Positions 1 through 12,424 of a stretch of DNA of 64,000 nucleotides are shown in pieces. The notes under the pieces are model-generated. The model did not search any database, was not told the DNA's origin, and saw only the letters and a program-made list of their open reading frames with translations. Every line of letters begins with the position of its first letter. Position 1 is the stretch's first letter. A program made the position numbers and the translations under genes. This DNA is from Rotaria sp. Silwood1 (Eukaryota > Rotifera > Eurotatoria > Philodinida > Philodinidae): positions 252,618 through 316,617 of the forward strand of contig CAJNOP010000036.1 of assembly GCA_905250075.1 (NCBI GenBank). Reading direction: 5' to 3'.

Positions 1-3000
1 TATCCAGGTTGTGGCAAAACGTTGCGTTATTGCATCAGATTCTATAATATGTAACATGAAACAAATGATTAAAATAGACAATCTTTTCTCTTAACATTTT
101 TGCGAAAAAATGAGTCATTATAAGAAAAAGTCGCTTGAAGATTACTGACGTACCAAAAAATCGATTTGCGAACGTCAAATAATGCTCAATAAAAGACGCT
201 GTCAATCCTCTTGCTATCGTATCATTTTAGATGTTTTGTGCTAAGGAGACTTTTACAAGATGATACTTTCTTACCAAATTTTGGCTAATTTTAAGGTTTT
301 CACTCTATCTATTTGTGAACACCAACGATACTTACTACCAATCTCGACTCCAATGCTGTTTTCTTGTTTAACTTCTTATGAAACTAGTGCTCTACAATAT
401 TCAACATTCACTAGAACACGACCAGAAAAATTGGATTCATTATAGACCTATGTTATTCAATTCTTAACTTTGATCCTAATAATTATAGAATAGTTTTTTT
501 TGTATTCTATTGTGGAAAGAAATATGTCATTTTGACAACTTGGATCAAATTCTTAGATATATGAGAGCGATATTTTTCTGAATTCTTCTGTTGAGACCCT
601 GCACTTCATCCTTCTGATCCTCAGAAACCATTCGATGATTACTCAGTATTTTAAAATCTATCGGCATGGTACTTTGGCTAGTCTCTAATGCTTTTTGACT
701 GTTTGTGTCGAATGAAATTTCTGAGATAACACAAAAATAGAATGGGATATATAATACAGCAAAAGTGACAAATTATCATATATGAGCGTCCTAATATGTA
801 ATTCACGCCCGAATTGACTGAACTCATAATGTCAGGTTGATCAAATACTCTCAAATATTGCCGAAACAGAAGTTTGAGGCATGTGCACACTGAAAGCTTG
901 GAAAAAATATCGCTGCACTGTTGAGATATTGAAGTATTACGGTGAGTTTAAGTGAAAATCAGCTATTTCTAAGCATTTTCTCTGAAAGCTAGTTCACTAG
1001 TATGATAAAGTAAATTTGAAAAAATGATCATAACGATAAGATAAGTAGCTGATAAGACCTTCAACGAGCACTTTTGGACGCATTTTTGAGATTTATTTCT
1101 CTCGATCAATAAAAGTTCATCAAATAACACTTAGCACCTAGAGGATCACGATCATTACTTACTCTGACAAAACTTTCAACATTGCATTGGATTGTCTTTC
1201 TGAAACATAGTTACTCTAATAACTAAGTGGGCATTATGCGATCTATCAGAGTGTGAGAGTAAAACGAGAAAGTGAATAGAAGAGAAAAAACACGTTCAAG
1301 CTTCGTTGAGTTTCATAGTTTAGAGTACCAGGAATCTCTATCTGAAAACTTATACAAAGTGTCAGTTCAAGAAAGTAATTTAATTAATAAAGTTTAGTTG
1401 AAATCGACTAGAACTTGCTATTTTTAGTTTGAAGTTTGATACTTCTTTCTCTGGTAAATATCACATCATCATGAAAAACGCTTGAATGAACATCTGCGAA
1501 CCGATTTTTGGTGCTCATACTTTCTTTCTCATGCTGAATATAAAGAAAAACTTTACATGCTACTAAGAAATTTCATTTTATATACTTCAAAGTTGATTAT
1601 CCTTTTTGTTATGCAAAAACGAATATCATAAGTAACTTCACCAGGAATAAGTGGTTAGTATGACAGATACTGGAATAGTATAACATTCTCCGAACATATC
1701 AAGCTCAATTAATAATATAATCAAATTCGATAGAGACAACGGGTGTAATTAATCTATGCAACGCATATGAAGAGTGGCTGTGAACCAAACATCTTCTCTA
1801 GATAAAAAAAACATCTTTTGATATAAAACGTACCTCACGTCATGGATCCTATTGAAGCAATAAAAATTCGAAAATGATTCATATTCATGCATTTTTTCGA
1901 GTTATCGACATCTTAATTAGTTTTTGCACTAAAGTCATTGAGTATCGAAAACAAACTGAACGACAGGCTTTCGACTTGACATTTTATCCGTGAAGAGGTC
2001 TTATGTCGACTATAGTGCGCTGGACGATACTTATACCTCTCACTTCTTTTATTTTGGAGACTTTCATTTTTTAGATTTACTTCGCTATTAACTAGAAGTG
2101 CTCAATCAGTATTATATTACAGGAAAATGGATTATCACAATTTGTATCAATCTAGTCTCTTGGAAAACCTTTTTTTATGATTTCGACCGAATGTCAAGAA
2201 AGTTTGACGTCAAAGACTCCCAAGTCGTAGTTTTTAGATTGTTCTAATCTAAAAATTCTTCTTCTACTGTTTAGCCCATTATCGTGTTCACATTGAATTA
2301 GGGAAGAGACAATGCAAAAGTTCTTGGAAAAAGGTTAGATTCTGTTGAATTTTCAAAGATGATGGAAAATTAACTCTTATCAATTAGATAATGGATGGTT
2401 TCTAATTTATAAGAACATATTGCGCACACTTGTACACATGTGTCTCCAAACTCATTTGACTTTTGTATGATCCTGCCTAATATGTTAATTTTGCATGATA
2501 TGTACAAAACAATATAAGGTTATGTCACACTTATAAATCGTTATCGACTAATTTTGGCAGGAAATTCATATGCATTTATAATTCAAAAAAATTTGTCACT
2601 TTCAACATAATTTCCCGCAAGTAATTAAAACCAAATGGACTATGATCTATCAAATATTAGAGAGACCATAAAAGTATATATATATGTGAATATAAACTTT
2701 ATTTGACAGTTCGTTCGAACTTAACGAAAAATTTGCCACTGAAAGGCTTACTATTACCTAGATTTTACAATTTAATTCCATGTAATCCCTAAGCCACGAA
2801 TTGTTGACAAACCGAAACATGTTGTAAACGGAAGTTGTTTCTCTCAGAGACTTTTATGCAGTTACACAATTTGAAAGTCACTTTATCTTACAAAGATCTG
2901 TCTTTCTTGAGGCACAAAATATTTTTCACTGTAAAAAGTTACATTTTTCCAGAAACTTTTGCATTATCTTTCATAGTCAATTTGACTTTGACCCAATAGA

Positions 3001-4221
3001 ACAGAGAACTAGAATAAAGCTTGGGCTTGAATTTTATTTTTGTACATTGTCAGACTATATATGTGTGTTTAATTGTTGTTGTCTCATGGACTCTCTACAT
3101 TTATACTTTCTGTGGCAGCTTCTAATAAATTTCTAATAAAAGGCATAGATTGACCTGGTAATGATGTTTGAAAACAACTCCGAGCTTTCAACTGGAGAGA
3201 ATATACCCGAAGGTATTAGCGAGGCCCTATATATTTTATTATTCTATGATTTATCCACGAGAATCTTGGTGGAAAATAAGTTTTTCTTAGGAAATAAGGA
3301 AACATGATTCGATTGAACTTAAAACTCAACTTTGACAATCTTCTTAATCGTTGTATATGACTTTTTGTATATTGTGCGGTTGAGTTACCACACGTAAGTT
3401 AAACTTATACCTGCCCTCAAACCTTGGAACAATCGATTCGCGAACATTTCTTGAATCTATATTGGTGTGTTTCGGAGTAGTATTGTCTCACGTTTTATAC
3501 TCAATAGATGGAGTCTTAGAGGTCTAAACGCATCTAAAATATCTCACAAATGAGTCACTGAGTTGTGACCTTCTGAGATAGTTGTTCGTTGTACCTTTAT
3601 GTTGGCTATCTAGAGTAATATGACTCTCGAAAGGTGTTCAATTTATAATGGTTTGTACGATTGAGCTGTTTCGAAGGAATGACTGTTAGGACTCATGACA
3701 TGCAATAAAATATTAGAAGATTCAGAAAAAAAAGATTACTAATCGTTGAGAGAAATCGGCAGTCTAGATAGGTTACATAAAACAACAAACTATTCTATAG
3801 AAGATGTACCGTGCCAACACATTCAATGATTCATATGTGAATCCACATTAACCAGTTATCCTAGATATTTGAATGATATATATCATTCAAACTATAGTAC
3901 AAAAGATTCTACTCATAGAACTAAAAAAATTTATCGATTATACGGCGAGTAGCGTTATTTGTTTTTACACTATAAGAAAATGTTATTGGACTTTTTTTCG
4001 ATCCCAAGAGAGTGAATAAATAGCAGGCATATCAAATATTAGCTAAATTTAAAAAATGTTTCATTTTTTTTCGATTTACCTTGAGATTCGTGATATTTTA
4101 GTCTGTGAATAATCAGGGCTTCGGTTTTTGGTATACTCTGGAAAGCTCAAACAGTACAGATTCAGTCCTGTGTATTATACTGCGTTTCTCATTGATATGA
4201 CCTTTTCAAAATGCTGTCAAA
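1..4221. other. Gene-free stretch
   Basis: I see no supportable gene here. The open frames are short (70 codons or fewer), lack splice-compatible neighbours and resemble no family I know. Small palindromes are present, for example a perfect 22-bp one at 3869-3890 and a hairpin at about 2231-2256. The base composition is less extremely AT-rich than the gene-bearing right part of the window, as expected for old decayed repeats, but I cannot assign it to a family. Confidence 0.6.
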
Positions 4222-4801
4222 TACAGGATGGTCCAAAAGTCGCCGGGCAGTCAGTCTTTAATTTTGAATAACTTTTGATAGAAGCAAGATAGAGAGCTGA
4301 GACTTTCACCGTTCGAAAGAGTGTTACTAGGGATGCAACAAATCCTTAAAAAGATTTGGATTTGGGACCAAATCCTTTGGATTTGGGTTTGGGTTTGTAT
4401 TTGTATTTTAGATTTGGGTTTGGGTTTGTATTTGTATTTTAGATTTGTATTTAGATTTGGGTTTGTATCCTGGATTTGATCTAAGATTTGGATTTGTATC
4501 TTGGATTTGGTCTAAGATTTGGATTTGTATCCTGGATTTGGTCTGAGGTTTGGGTTTGTGTCTTAGATTTGGGCCTATGCTAGTGGCAGAAGGGTGTGGC
4601 CTCGAGGGAGATGAGCTCCATCTACAAACATTTGAGCGTCTCCTAGAAAATTTTGAGACTGCTGTAGATGTATATGTGAGCTGCCCTAAGAGAGTTTTAA
4701 AAGGGTTTAAGCTCTTCTAAGCTTTTTCTCTGGTTTCGCTACTAGTCTAAGGGTTGAATTTGAATTTCTATTTGTACAAATCTCACAAATCATTTAGAAT
4801 A

Positions 4802-6610
4802 TAACTGGTGTCCAAGAAATAAAGAGTCTCTCAGTATTTTGTCAATATCTCAGTCAGCTTTTATCGAGTGGACTTAATTTTTTTGCCAAAAAATTCATCG
4901 CTGAATCCTCCACGAAGCTGTGTGGAATGTTTTAATGCAGAAACTAGGGGTGGGAAGTTACCGTTCCCAGACCGTTACCCGAGAACGGTAACGGTAACGG
5001 TTACTATTGAAGGAGTTACCAGTTACTTTTTCCTCGTAACTTTTTGAAAAGACTAAATATCACTTCTATTGGACCGAATATTGACAATACACCAGCAAAA
5101 AAAATTTGGAGTTACCAGTTACCCTGGTAACTGTTACCCATTACCAGTTACCTTTGTGCCAATAGGCACTAATAGGTATACATATGCATGTATGTACTTG
5201 TATGTGTGTGTTTCTATGTTAATCAGAGATGATTTTTATCCATGTGGATGCCATCCCTAGTTTACATCGCGCTAATATGATGTAATTAGTGTGATTGACT
5301 AATTCTTGTCCTTTTTCTGTTCAACAAAATCTGTTCTATTTCTTTTGGTGTAACTTTCATTGTTCTCTCTCTTTATGTATATCTTTTCTGTCTTCTTTCT
5401 TTCTCCCGTATAATCGTGCGATCTAATTGATCAATATATAAGGAGATGAAGAAAGTAAGAACAGAGAGCATTTCCTTTGTGAAACATTCTTGGAAATGTC
5501 TCCAGGGACAGACTCAAGGATAGAATAGTGAAGATAACATCGATGATATACTGAATATATATCGGTAGCAGTATTCTTCCAGTTTGTCCGTTGTGATCAC
5601 AATTTTATTAGAAGAATAAAAGAAATGCTGCAGCAATAACATCATAATTCCGCCAGTTATTATATTATTTTTCGTTACAACCTGGGAACGGGTCAACTTA
5701 AAAAATAACGTAAATACAAAATTCTGTTGATGGGAAGTAATAATTCATCTTTTTAGAGAAGTTACTAGGAACAAGTAACTGGTAACGGTAACAGTAACGT
5801 CCCACCCCTAGTAGAAACTACCCACGAAATATTTTGGACGCAAGATTTTAAGACACTAAAGGGATGGATTTTGCACGATTTTTTTGTCGGTTTTCTGTGT
5901 CTCAGATGTTCGACATACGCTATATAATCAAATCTAATAGGCCATTTTGAAGCTCTTGAAAATCTCTTTTTTAGGTGCTATTTCAAAATTTTGTCGACGC
6001 TTTGGCTCATTTACAGACATTTTTTTTCTTTTATAGACATGTCAATGTTGTCGGCAGAACTTTTACGTCACTTCATGAAACTCGTGAAGATGTGTCCCAA
6101 AGTAATTTTTTATGAACACGTAGTGTTATTATTTTGGAGATAAATAACCTTTCTATCGATCTCTGCAGCTGTCTCATATGCATTTTATACTTTGAATGAA
6201 AGCGTAAGCCGAAAGCCCAAATTTGAGTGCTTCCACGTCATTCTGAAACAGATATTCTCATATATCCATCAGAATTCAGCTTTAAACAACCTGCTTGTAA
6301 ACGTAACGAGAGAGAGGATACTTGGAAATATTGATAAACTGAAACCAGTGGGTCAAAGTGTCTGTCAAATTAGAGAATAAAATTAACTAATTCTTACAAA
6401 AAACCTTATTGCAAAATCTATCCTTTTAGTGCCTTAAAATCTTGAGTCGAAAACATTTCGTGGGTTGTTTCTACATTAAAATATTTTATATAGTTTTGTA
6501 GAGGATTCAATAAGGAACTTTTTGACAAAAAAAATTATGTCCAACCGATGACAGCTGGCTGAGATATTGGCAAAATATTGAGAAGCTCATTATTTCTGGG
6601 ACACTAGTTA
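4802..6610. mobile_element. Layer 3: mariner-like foldback element
   Basis: The end ACTGGTGTCCAAGAAATAA begins at 4804 and its inverted copy ends at 6608, with TA at both borders (4802-4803, 6609-6610). The arms are long (about 200 bp once the inserted layer 4 is removed): 4804-4944 plus 5819-about 5880 pairs with about 6410-6608. The middle (about 5880-6410) is unpaired and non-coding. It lies between the two subterminal arrays of layer 2, so it arrived after layer 2. Confidence 0.82.
4937..5818. mobile_element. Layer 4: hAT-like element with GTTACC arrays
   Basis: Innermost element. The termini TAGGGGTGGGAAGTTAC (4945-4961) and GTAACGTCCCACCCCTA (5794-5810) are inverted with one mismatch. 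They are flanked by an 8-bp duplication with one difference, GCAGAAAC (4937-4944) and GTAGAAAC (5811-5818). Subterminal arrays of GGTAAC/GTTACC lie at about 4953-5020, 5110-5155 and 5760-5795. The 866-bp element has no transposase. It is inserted in the left arm of layer 3. Confidence 0.85.
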
Positions 6611-7771
6611 CAACAGACATACTTATCATTATTTGAGTAACTGATTTCTTGCAATAAAGCTACAATATAATAACCCGTTTATAGTGATTGACGTCTGTAG
6701 ATATCTAAAAATTCCTTGAAATTCACATGTATTGATATCAATTGTATAATAATAATAAGGGATGGACTATAATAAATCGTACTCTACGTGGTAGAGCTTT
6801 CATAATTCTAAGGAGTATTCAAGTTCCTACTGAAAAACAGGCATTTTTGTCTTTGCTAATCTCCTATATCATACAACTCTGTGCAAATAATTTCAGCCAT
6901 ATTTCCTTTATAAAAATTGCATTTTCAGACTAGCTTCGTACTTTCTCTGAATAGACATTTCATTCAAATAATTTTGTAGTCCACACAAATCTAATGCTCG
7001 CTTTGATATCTACAGTTATTCATAAACATTAAAATTCCATGGGGCAAAACAGAAAATATTGTTTATGTGCTCCACAACACCAAATCCAAACCAAATCCAA
7101 ATATCTGTATCCAAATCCAAACCAAATCCAAATAGCTGTATCCAAATCCAAACCAAATCCAAATATCTGTATCCAAATTCAAATCCAAATCCAAGTATAG
7201 ATGCCAAATCCAAATCCAAATCCAAACCAAATCCAAATCTGAGCTCAAATCCAAATCTTTTATAACAAACCCCAAGGCTTTGGATTTGTTGCATCCCTAA
7301 GTGTTACTACATAGTTCCATGTTTTATTCAACGATCTTGTCTGATGATCAATTGGTGAGTCTTCGAAAAAATAGTGATAGCTCTTTGAAAATAGCATGAA
7401 AGTTCAAATCTAAGTGTACTAGACCCGCGTACTTATAATCCATGCCCACAGCCTCATCGCCTAGTGTCACATTTATAACTTTTTAATAAAGCAAGATAAA
7501 ATTTTTGGGTGCAGGCATGAGAATGGATCTTAAGGACGCAAGCCTAGTGCACTTCTTAGAATTGAACTTTCATGCTATCTTCATAGAGCTGTCACCGTTT
7601 TTTTGAAGATTCACTAATTGATCATCAGACAAGATTGTTGAGTAATACATGGAACTATGCAGTAACACTCTCTCTTTCGAACGGTGAAAATCACAGCTCT
7701 CTATTTTGCTTCTATCAAAAGTTATTCAAAATTAAAGACTGACTGTCCGGTGACTTTTGGACCACCCTGTA

Positions 7772-10343
7772 TATTGAACAATGAAGCTTGCTCATGAGCA
7801 GCTACAGCTGTGAGCTACATGAATCGCTATTAGGATTGTGGGAAGAATCAATATGGTTATCCAACAGATTTCTATACGTTCAATCTTCGGTGAAAGACAA
7901 ACACAGAATAGAAAAGTAATTATTGAATCGACGGCCTTATAAAACATGACCTTATTGTTTCATAAAAACTGCTTAAATAGCTGTTGCAATACATAAAAGG
8001 TTTCAAATGGCAGGAATCACCCTTTTTGATATAGAAATCACAGGGATAGAACAATGATATTGGGTATTTTTGGCTTGGTCGCTGTTAAAAAATTATAGAA
8101 AAATGAAAAATTCCAGCAATGAATGGTGTTCAATTTCGAAAAAGAAGAACTTTTATGCGTTCGAAGCATTATGAAGATATAATCTTTTTTATAAACATTA
8201 ATTATTTATGAACGATTAAGTGAGATAATGACTTTGAAATAATCAAAACTTTCTTTGAACAAGCTCAATACTTTTAACCGCCTCGAATGCAATTTTTATC
8301 GTGAAAGATTCATGATGTGATTTTTTTTATTAGGATTACTGTATAGTGCATCTATTAATGAACAACAAGATTTCACATTATTTCTATCCTTTCATTCTAT
8401 TTTTTCAATCTTCACAATAATGATTCTTCAGACAACACCGTCTCATGTTTAAATGCAAGAAAGAGTTGACAAACCTTCATTATTGTTCGTCACTATATCT
8501 GTACCATGTTTTTTAAGATACAATGGTATCAATGAAAGTACGATTACGACCGCAGCCAAAAACAAAATTATGCAAAGAAGCATTCCAGTCCCACAGGGAA
8601 TGCATCTAATAAGCCATTTTCTGAAATAAAAACATAGAAAAGGTGCATCATTCATTTCTTAGTGATAGATAGCGATAGTAGTAATAAAGTTGAGCTGAAG
8701 AGTTAAGGTCTTCGAGTGTAAAATAGTTTTTAGACTTGACTATAATCTTTTTATCGATCATATCGAATACTGTATATCTCTAACTTGAGTTCAATGTGTG
8801 AGCTTTTGAGGGTGAGCTATGAGCGTTATTTTACTCTCTTTTCGAGTGGTTCTAAGTTATTTCAGAAAAAGCGAGTGGATTATATTTTATGTGAAAATTT
8901 GCATACGGGTAGGTCTTATTGTTTCCATCTTCAAATATCAAGTTTGTTTTAGAATTCATACTCTATACGAAAAAATTGCAAACACTTGATCGACTTGAAA
9001 AACTAATATTTGGAAAAAGCATTTTTTTGAAATAAAATTTGTAGGATATTTTGTTTATGATCAGATTTCTCTATATTCAACGTCTCAGATCCAAAACATG
9101 ATATCCAATCTAATTGTAAAAGCTTGGAATCAGGCTATGAGGTGAAAAAATAGTTTGTGTTACACAGCTTTAAAAGTGGGGATGCTAGTTTCGCGTTTCG
9201 TTTCCAGGAACCCAAAAACCTATAGTGATCTGATACAAATTAAATGAATTGACATGTCTAAGCATCCCTGAATGCTCAAAAATGCGTAGAAATGAATTTT
9301 CAAGTTGCTTCGTGTTACTTAGGAAGGAACCCAAAGAAACGGGAATCTTGACATTCCTATTTAAAGAGTCAGAAATGCAGTGGAAGGTCCAGCATTGTAG
9401 AATCGGCCATGATCGATTTAATGACTGTGTTTCAGGTTGAGAGACGAGTTAGTACTTAGAAATATTTTTTTATGATCAGTAGCCAATTAGTATGTTAGTC
9501 GTAGCGTTGGTGAAAGAAGCGTTGAAAAACTTACAGTCGCTTATCTGTACCAACATCATTTTTATTTGATATTGCCATTGACAATACTTTTGATATTGGT
9601 GACTCTCTATCGCCGGACACTTTGTACTATAAGTTGTAGCCGTGATTTCTATAATACAAGATTCAATACATGGATTAAATGTTGCATCGACTCGAGAAAA
9701 TTCGAGTATTAATTCTTGAAAATATTGGCGTACATCATGGCGAAGCTATGACTTTGTCACTAGTGAACCATTTTCTAGTGGAGCTTTTGTGAAGACTTAG
9801 AAACCAACAATGATTGAAAGACTCAATGAACTATACCTTTTTTGCTGATTCCTTACAATTCGGGCTGACCAGGTTAAAAAACTTTATCAGTATTTGGTCA
9901 ATGTCATTTCCATTTTACCTGACTAAAGTCAGAAGGGTGTGAGTATGAGTGTTGGGGCGTAGGTGGGGTGAGGCAGTAGATGTCGATGTGAGCGTTTGTG
10001 TGGGGTATACGTGGGAGAGCGTCTACTTCTACTCCACACACCGACACCCACGCAGACTCATATCCACATCTACACCCTTTACTTCTGCTTCTCTTTTTAT
10101 GTGGAGAACAAGCTATGGTCATAGCTACCTGTACGAATACTAACCTAAAACTATTTGGATGACAAAAAGTACTTTTCGAAAACGAAAAAGAGCTCTTTTT
10201 TTACGACATAGTGTGGATCATATTTTAGAAAGGAACAGCCAGAAACACGAACGCTTCTAGCATTTTCTTAGTCTCACTGAGACCTAGCTATTGCCAAAAG
10301 ATGAAGCCGAAAGTCTGGAATCAGTTGCAGTGGATTCTCTCAT
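7772..10343. other. Mostly gene-free; one orphan exon and a G-rich inverted repeat
   Basis: Apart from the possible membrane-segment exon at 8475-8620 (separate entry), I see no gene. At about 9928-10084 a G-rich stretch on the plus strand (about 9928-9990) faces a C-rich stretch (about 10027-10084), so the two arms form an imperfect inverted repeat. The short open frames across it are products of this composition. Confidence 0.5.
8475..8620 (-). pseudogene. Possible orphan exon with a transmembrane segment
   Basis: On the minus strand an acceptor (pyrimidine-rich tract ending TTATTTCAG, just above 8620) opens a frame reading KWLIRCIPCGTGMLLCII and then a long hydrophobic helix ending at a KK pair. 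A possible donor, GAAG|GTTTGT, closes it at 8475. A short basic segment, a Cys pair and one membrane helix is a pattern I recall from membrane proteins with Ser/Thr-rich ectodomains. I found no partner exons on either side, so this is either a relic or part of a gene whose other exons I cannot recognise. Chance is possible. Confidence 0.3.
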
Positions 10344-10703
10344 TAGTGCTTGTGTTTTAATGCTTCAATTTTTTTGCGTTTGTTGTGGCGTTTAAATCGA
10401 TGAGATCTTGGACTGTTGTTTCTATTCATTTGTTTTCGTATGACATGTCAAAAAAAAAACTCTAATGATTTCAAGCGTGGTCATTACGGCGCTCATAATG
10501 TTGGTTCACTTATTCCAGTTACCAGTCATTGTTCGGAAGCATAAAGCAATTTTATAAGCTTCGTAATGACCAGACTTGATACCAATAGACTTTTTGTTGA
10601 AGTGTCATACGAGAAAACAATGAATAGAAACGATAGCTCAAGATCTGATCGATCTAAACGCCACAATCAACGCAAAAACTAGAGTGTTGAAAGAGAAACA
10701 CTA
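10344..10703. mobile_element. Foldback element with TA borders
   Basis: Two arms of about 150 bp (10346-about 10496 and about 10555-10701) are imperfect inverted copies; both contain the stretch GTGGCGTTTA and a GGTCATTACG end near the centre. TA dinucleotides stand at both outer borders (10344-10345, 10702-10703), consistent with a Tc1/mariner-type MITE. There is no coding content. Its ends do not match the other foldback elements in the window. Confidence 0.65.
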
Positions 10704-12424
10704 AGTAGTGGCTTTTTGGAAATTGAAAAACGATTACGTTCTGTATTTCATTCGAAAGTAATAATTTTGAACAGCCATGGTGAACTTTGTCCATATCAAA
10801 AAGCACTTCACAGTGTTTCCAATCATTTGAGAAAAAAATCAGTTGTTTAAGTTCGATTAGTAGTAGAGTTATTCGAATTTACTTTCATGCTGGACATTTG
10901 GAACATTCTATCGATTTCGCATTGAAATTTCAATAGAATTTCTATAACCAATTCCATGACTTGGTCAATAAATAAGAATCAATGTTTACAAGAAATGATC
11001 AGGGACTACCAAGGATTAGCGACTGCCAGAACTATCGCGATCAACATGATTAATAAGAGTGAGAATGTATCCGTACCTATAAGCACACCTACATGCACAC
11101 TAGATACGGTATTGTGTGTATATTGTCGCGCGTATCCGTTTGTTATCGACACCCACACCAACTGCAACGGCTATACTTAATAGTCGCTAGTAGACCCTTG
11201 TAGTCTCTAGTCTCTGAATGTCATTTATAGTCCCTAGTAGTTTCTGGTGAAACTTCAATGGTAATTTGAAATTATTTTACAATTCATATACGTCATTCAG
11301 TGTGTCGTCCACACTCTGTTGGATATAACAAAGATTGGGCACTGTTTCTGATTTTAAAGATTCTTTTTCTGAGTTCACGAAAAGTACCATTGAATAGTTG
11401 GGAATATATTGTTTTTCTTTCTGGCATCGATTATCATGTTTAGCTTAATCATGGATATTTTCAAGTTTTGTAGTATAATTGGTAGAACGTTTTGAATTGA
11501 TGTAGAAAATGACTTAGCGAATATATAATAGATTGAAAATAACAGACAAACTCGTTGAACAATTTAAATCATAGAACCTTTTAAATGAGTGCCCCGTGTG
11601 ATAATCTACTAACTCGTGTCCATTCTATCACATTATAAATTTTTTTTTGAGTGATTAGAGCACTTTGAAGTGATATAAAAATAAAAATTACTGAGGACAT
11701 GTAAAAGTTCGCTATGACCAAACAATACGTAGAACAATTCAAGATGTTAAGCCACTTTAAGGTTTGCCCCTTGTCTGAGAACTCTTCGGCATGCTCTTTT
11801 CGCTCACATTTTCATGTTAACGGTGATAGTCAGATTAAATCGATCCTCGTTAATTACCACTATAGTGTTAGCACTGGTGATGGAACACTCCAGCGCTGAA
11901 TAGAGATTAAGATGTCCCTTCTAGTCCTATAGGCTTAGAGCACATGTCCCCATAGTGAAAGATACGTAGTTCAACTCGCAAGGAAAGCATTTTTTCTGCA
12001 TTTTTCTAAAATATTTCCATATGCTACAATCCTAAAGGCTTATATATGGTGTTTACATATATCTCTTTCAACTTTTATTGTTTCGGGCCAAATTTTTGCC
12101 AAAATATTTAGTATCAAATTCTTTACAAATTCCCACAGAAATTGGCATATTAAAAGGTCTTTCTAATGTAGAAAGAAAAATCGCATATAACGAAAAACAG
12201 TAGCTGAAAATTTATTTTAGAAAAAAGTAGTCATGTCTCACACGCTCTACTGTACTGTTCCCATATAAATTATTTGAAGTAATATAACTTCAGAAGTTAG
12301 CTAGCTTTTCGTAGTATCGTAGAGTGGCCTTTGCAAACAATAAAGACTTGAGACAAGAAAAAATACTACGATAGGTGGTTCGTATTTCTCTAAAACCGAG
12401 AAAAATACGATGAAAAACATTTGA
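10704..12424. other. Gene-free stretch
   Basis: No supportable gene. It contains a short degenerate repeat of TAGTC-CTAGTAG type near 11180-11250 and a small inverted repeat near 12308-12376 (CGTAGTATCGTAG facing CTACGATAG). The open frames of 60-75 codons show no recognisable protein pattern. Confidence 0.5.

Larger units (their letters stand above)
4320..7308. mobile_element. Layer 2: hAT-like non-autonomous element
   Basis: Perfect 18-bp terminal inverted repeats, TAGGGATGCAACAAATCC at 4328-4345 and its complement at 7283-7300, are flanked by a perfect 8-bp duplication AGTGTTAC (4320-4327 and 7301-7308). An 8-bp duplication with TAGGG-type termini is the hAT signature. Inside each end is a long array of the motif GGATTTGG and variants (about 4346-4570, and inverted at about 7075-7285), resembling the subterminal transposase-binding arrays of hAT elements. 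There is no transposase. It sits in the left arm of layer 1 and itself carries layer 3. Confidence 0.9.
4222..7771. mobile_element. Layer 1: Tc1/mariner-like foldback element
   Basis: Outermost of four nested elements. The left end CAGGATGGTCCAAAAGTC starts at 4224 and its inverted copy ends at 7769 (GACTTTTGGACCACCCTG on the plus strand). Both ends are flanked by TA (4222-4223 and 7770-7771), the usual Tc1/mariner target duplication. The arms are long: 4224-4327 continues after the inserted layer 2 at 7301-about 7420 and pairs with about 7535-7769. Without the insert the element is about 565 bp. It has no transposase, so it is non-autonomous. A related subterminal block occurs at 29.5-30.05 kb and 49.97-50.01 kb. 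Confidence 0.85.

Noticed and set aside
7016-7294. Frames of 68-92 codons rich in Gly/Phe/Asp/Leu or Asn/Pro/Lys
   Set aside because: They are translations of the GGATTTGG motif array of the hAT-like element.
9928-10084. Internal telomere repeat
   Set aside because: The G-rich arm is not made of a constant short unit, so it does not qualify as telomeric repeat.
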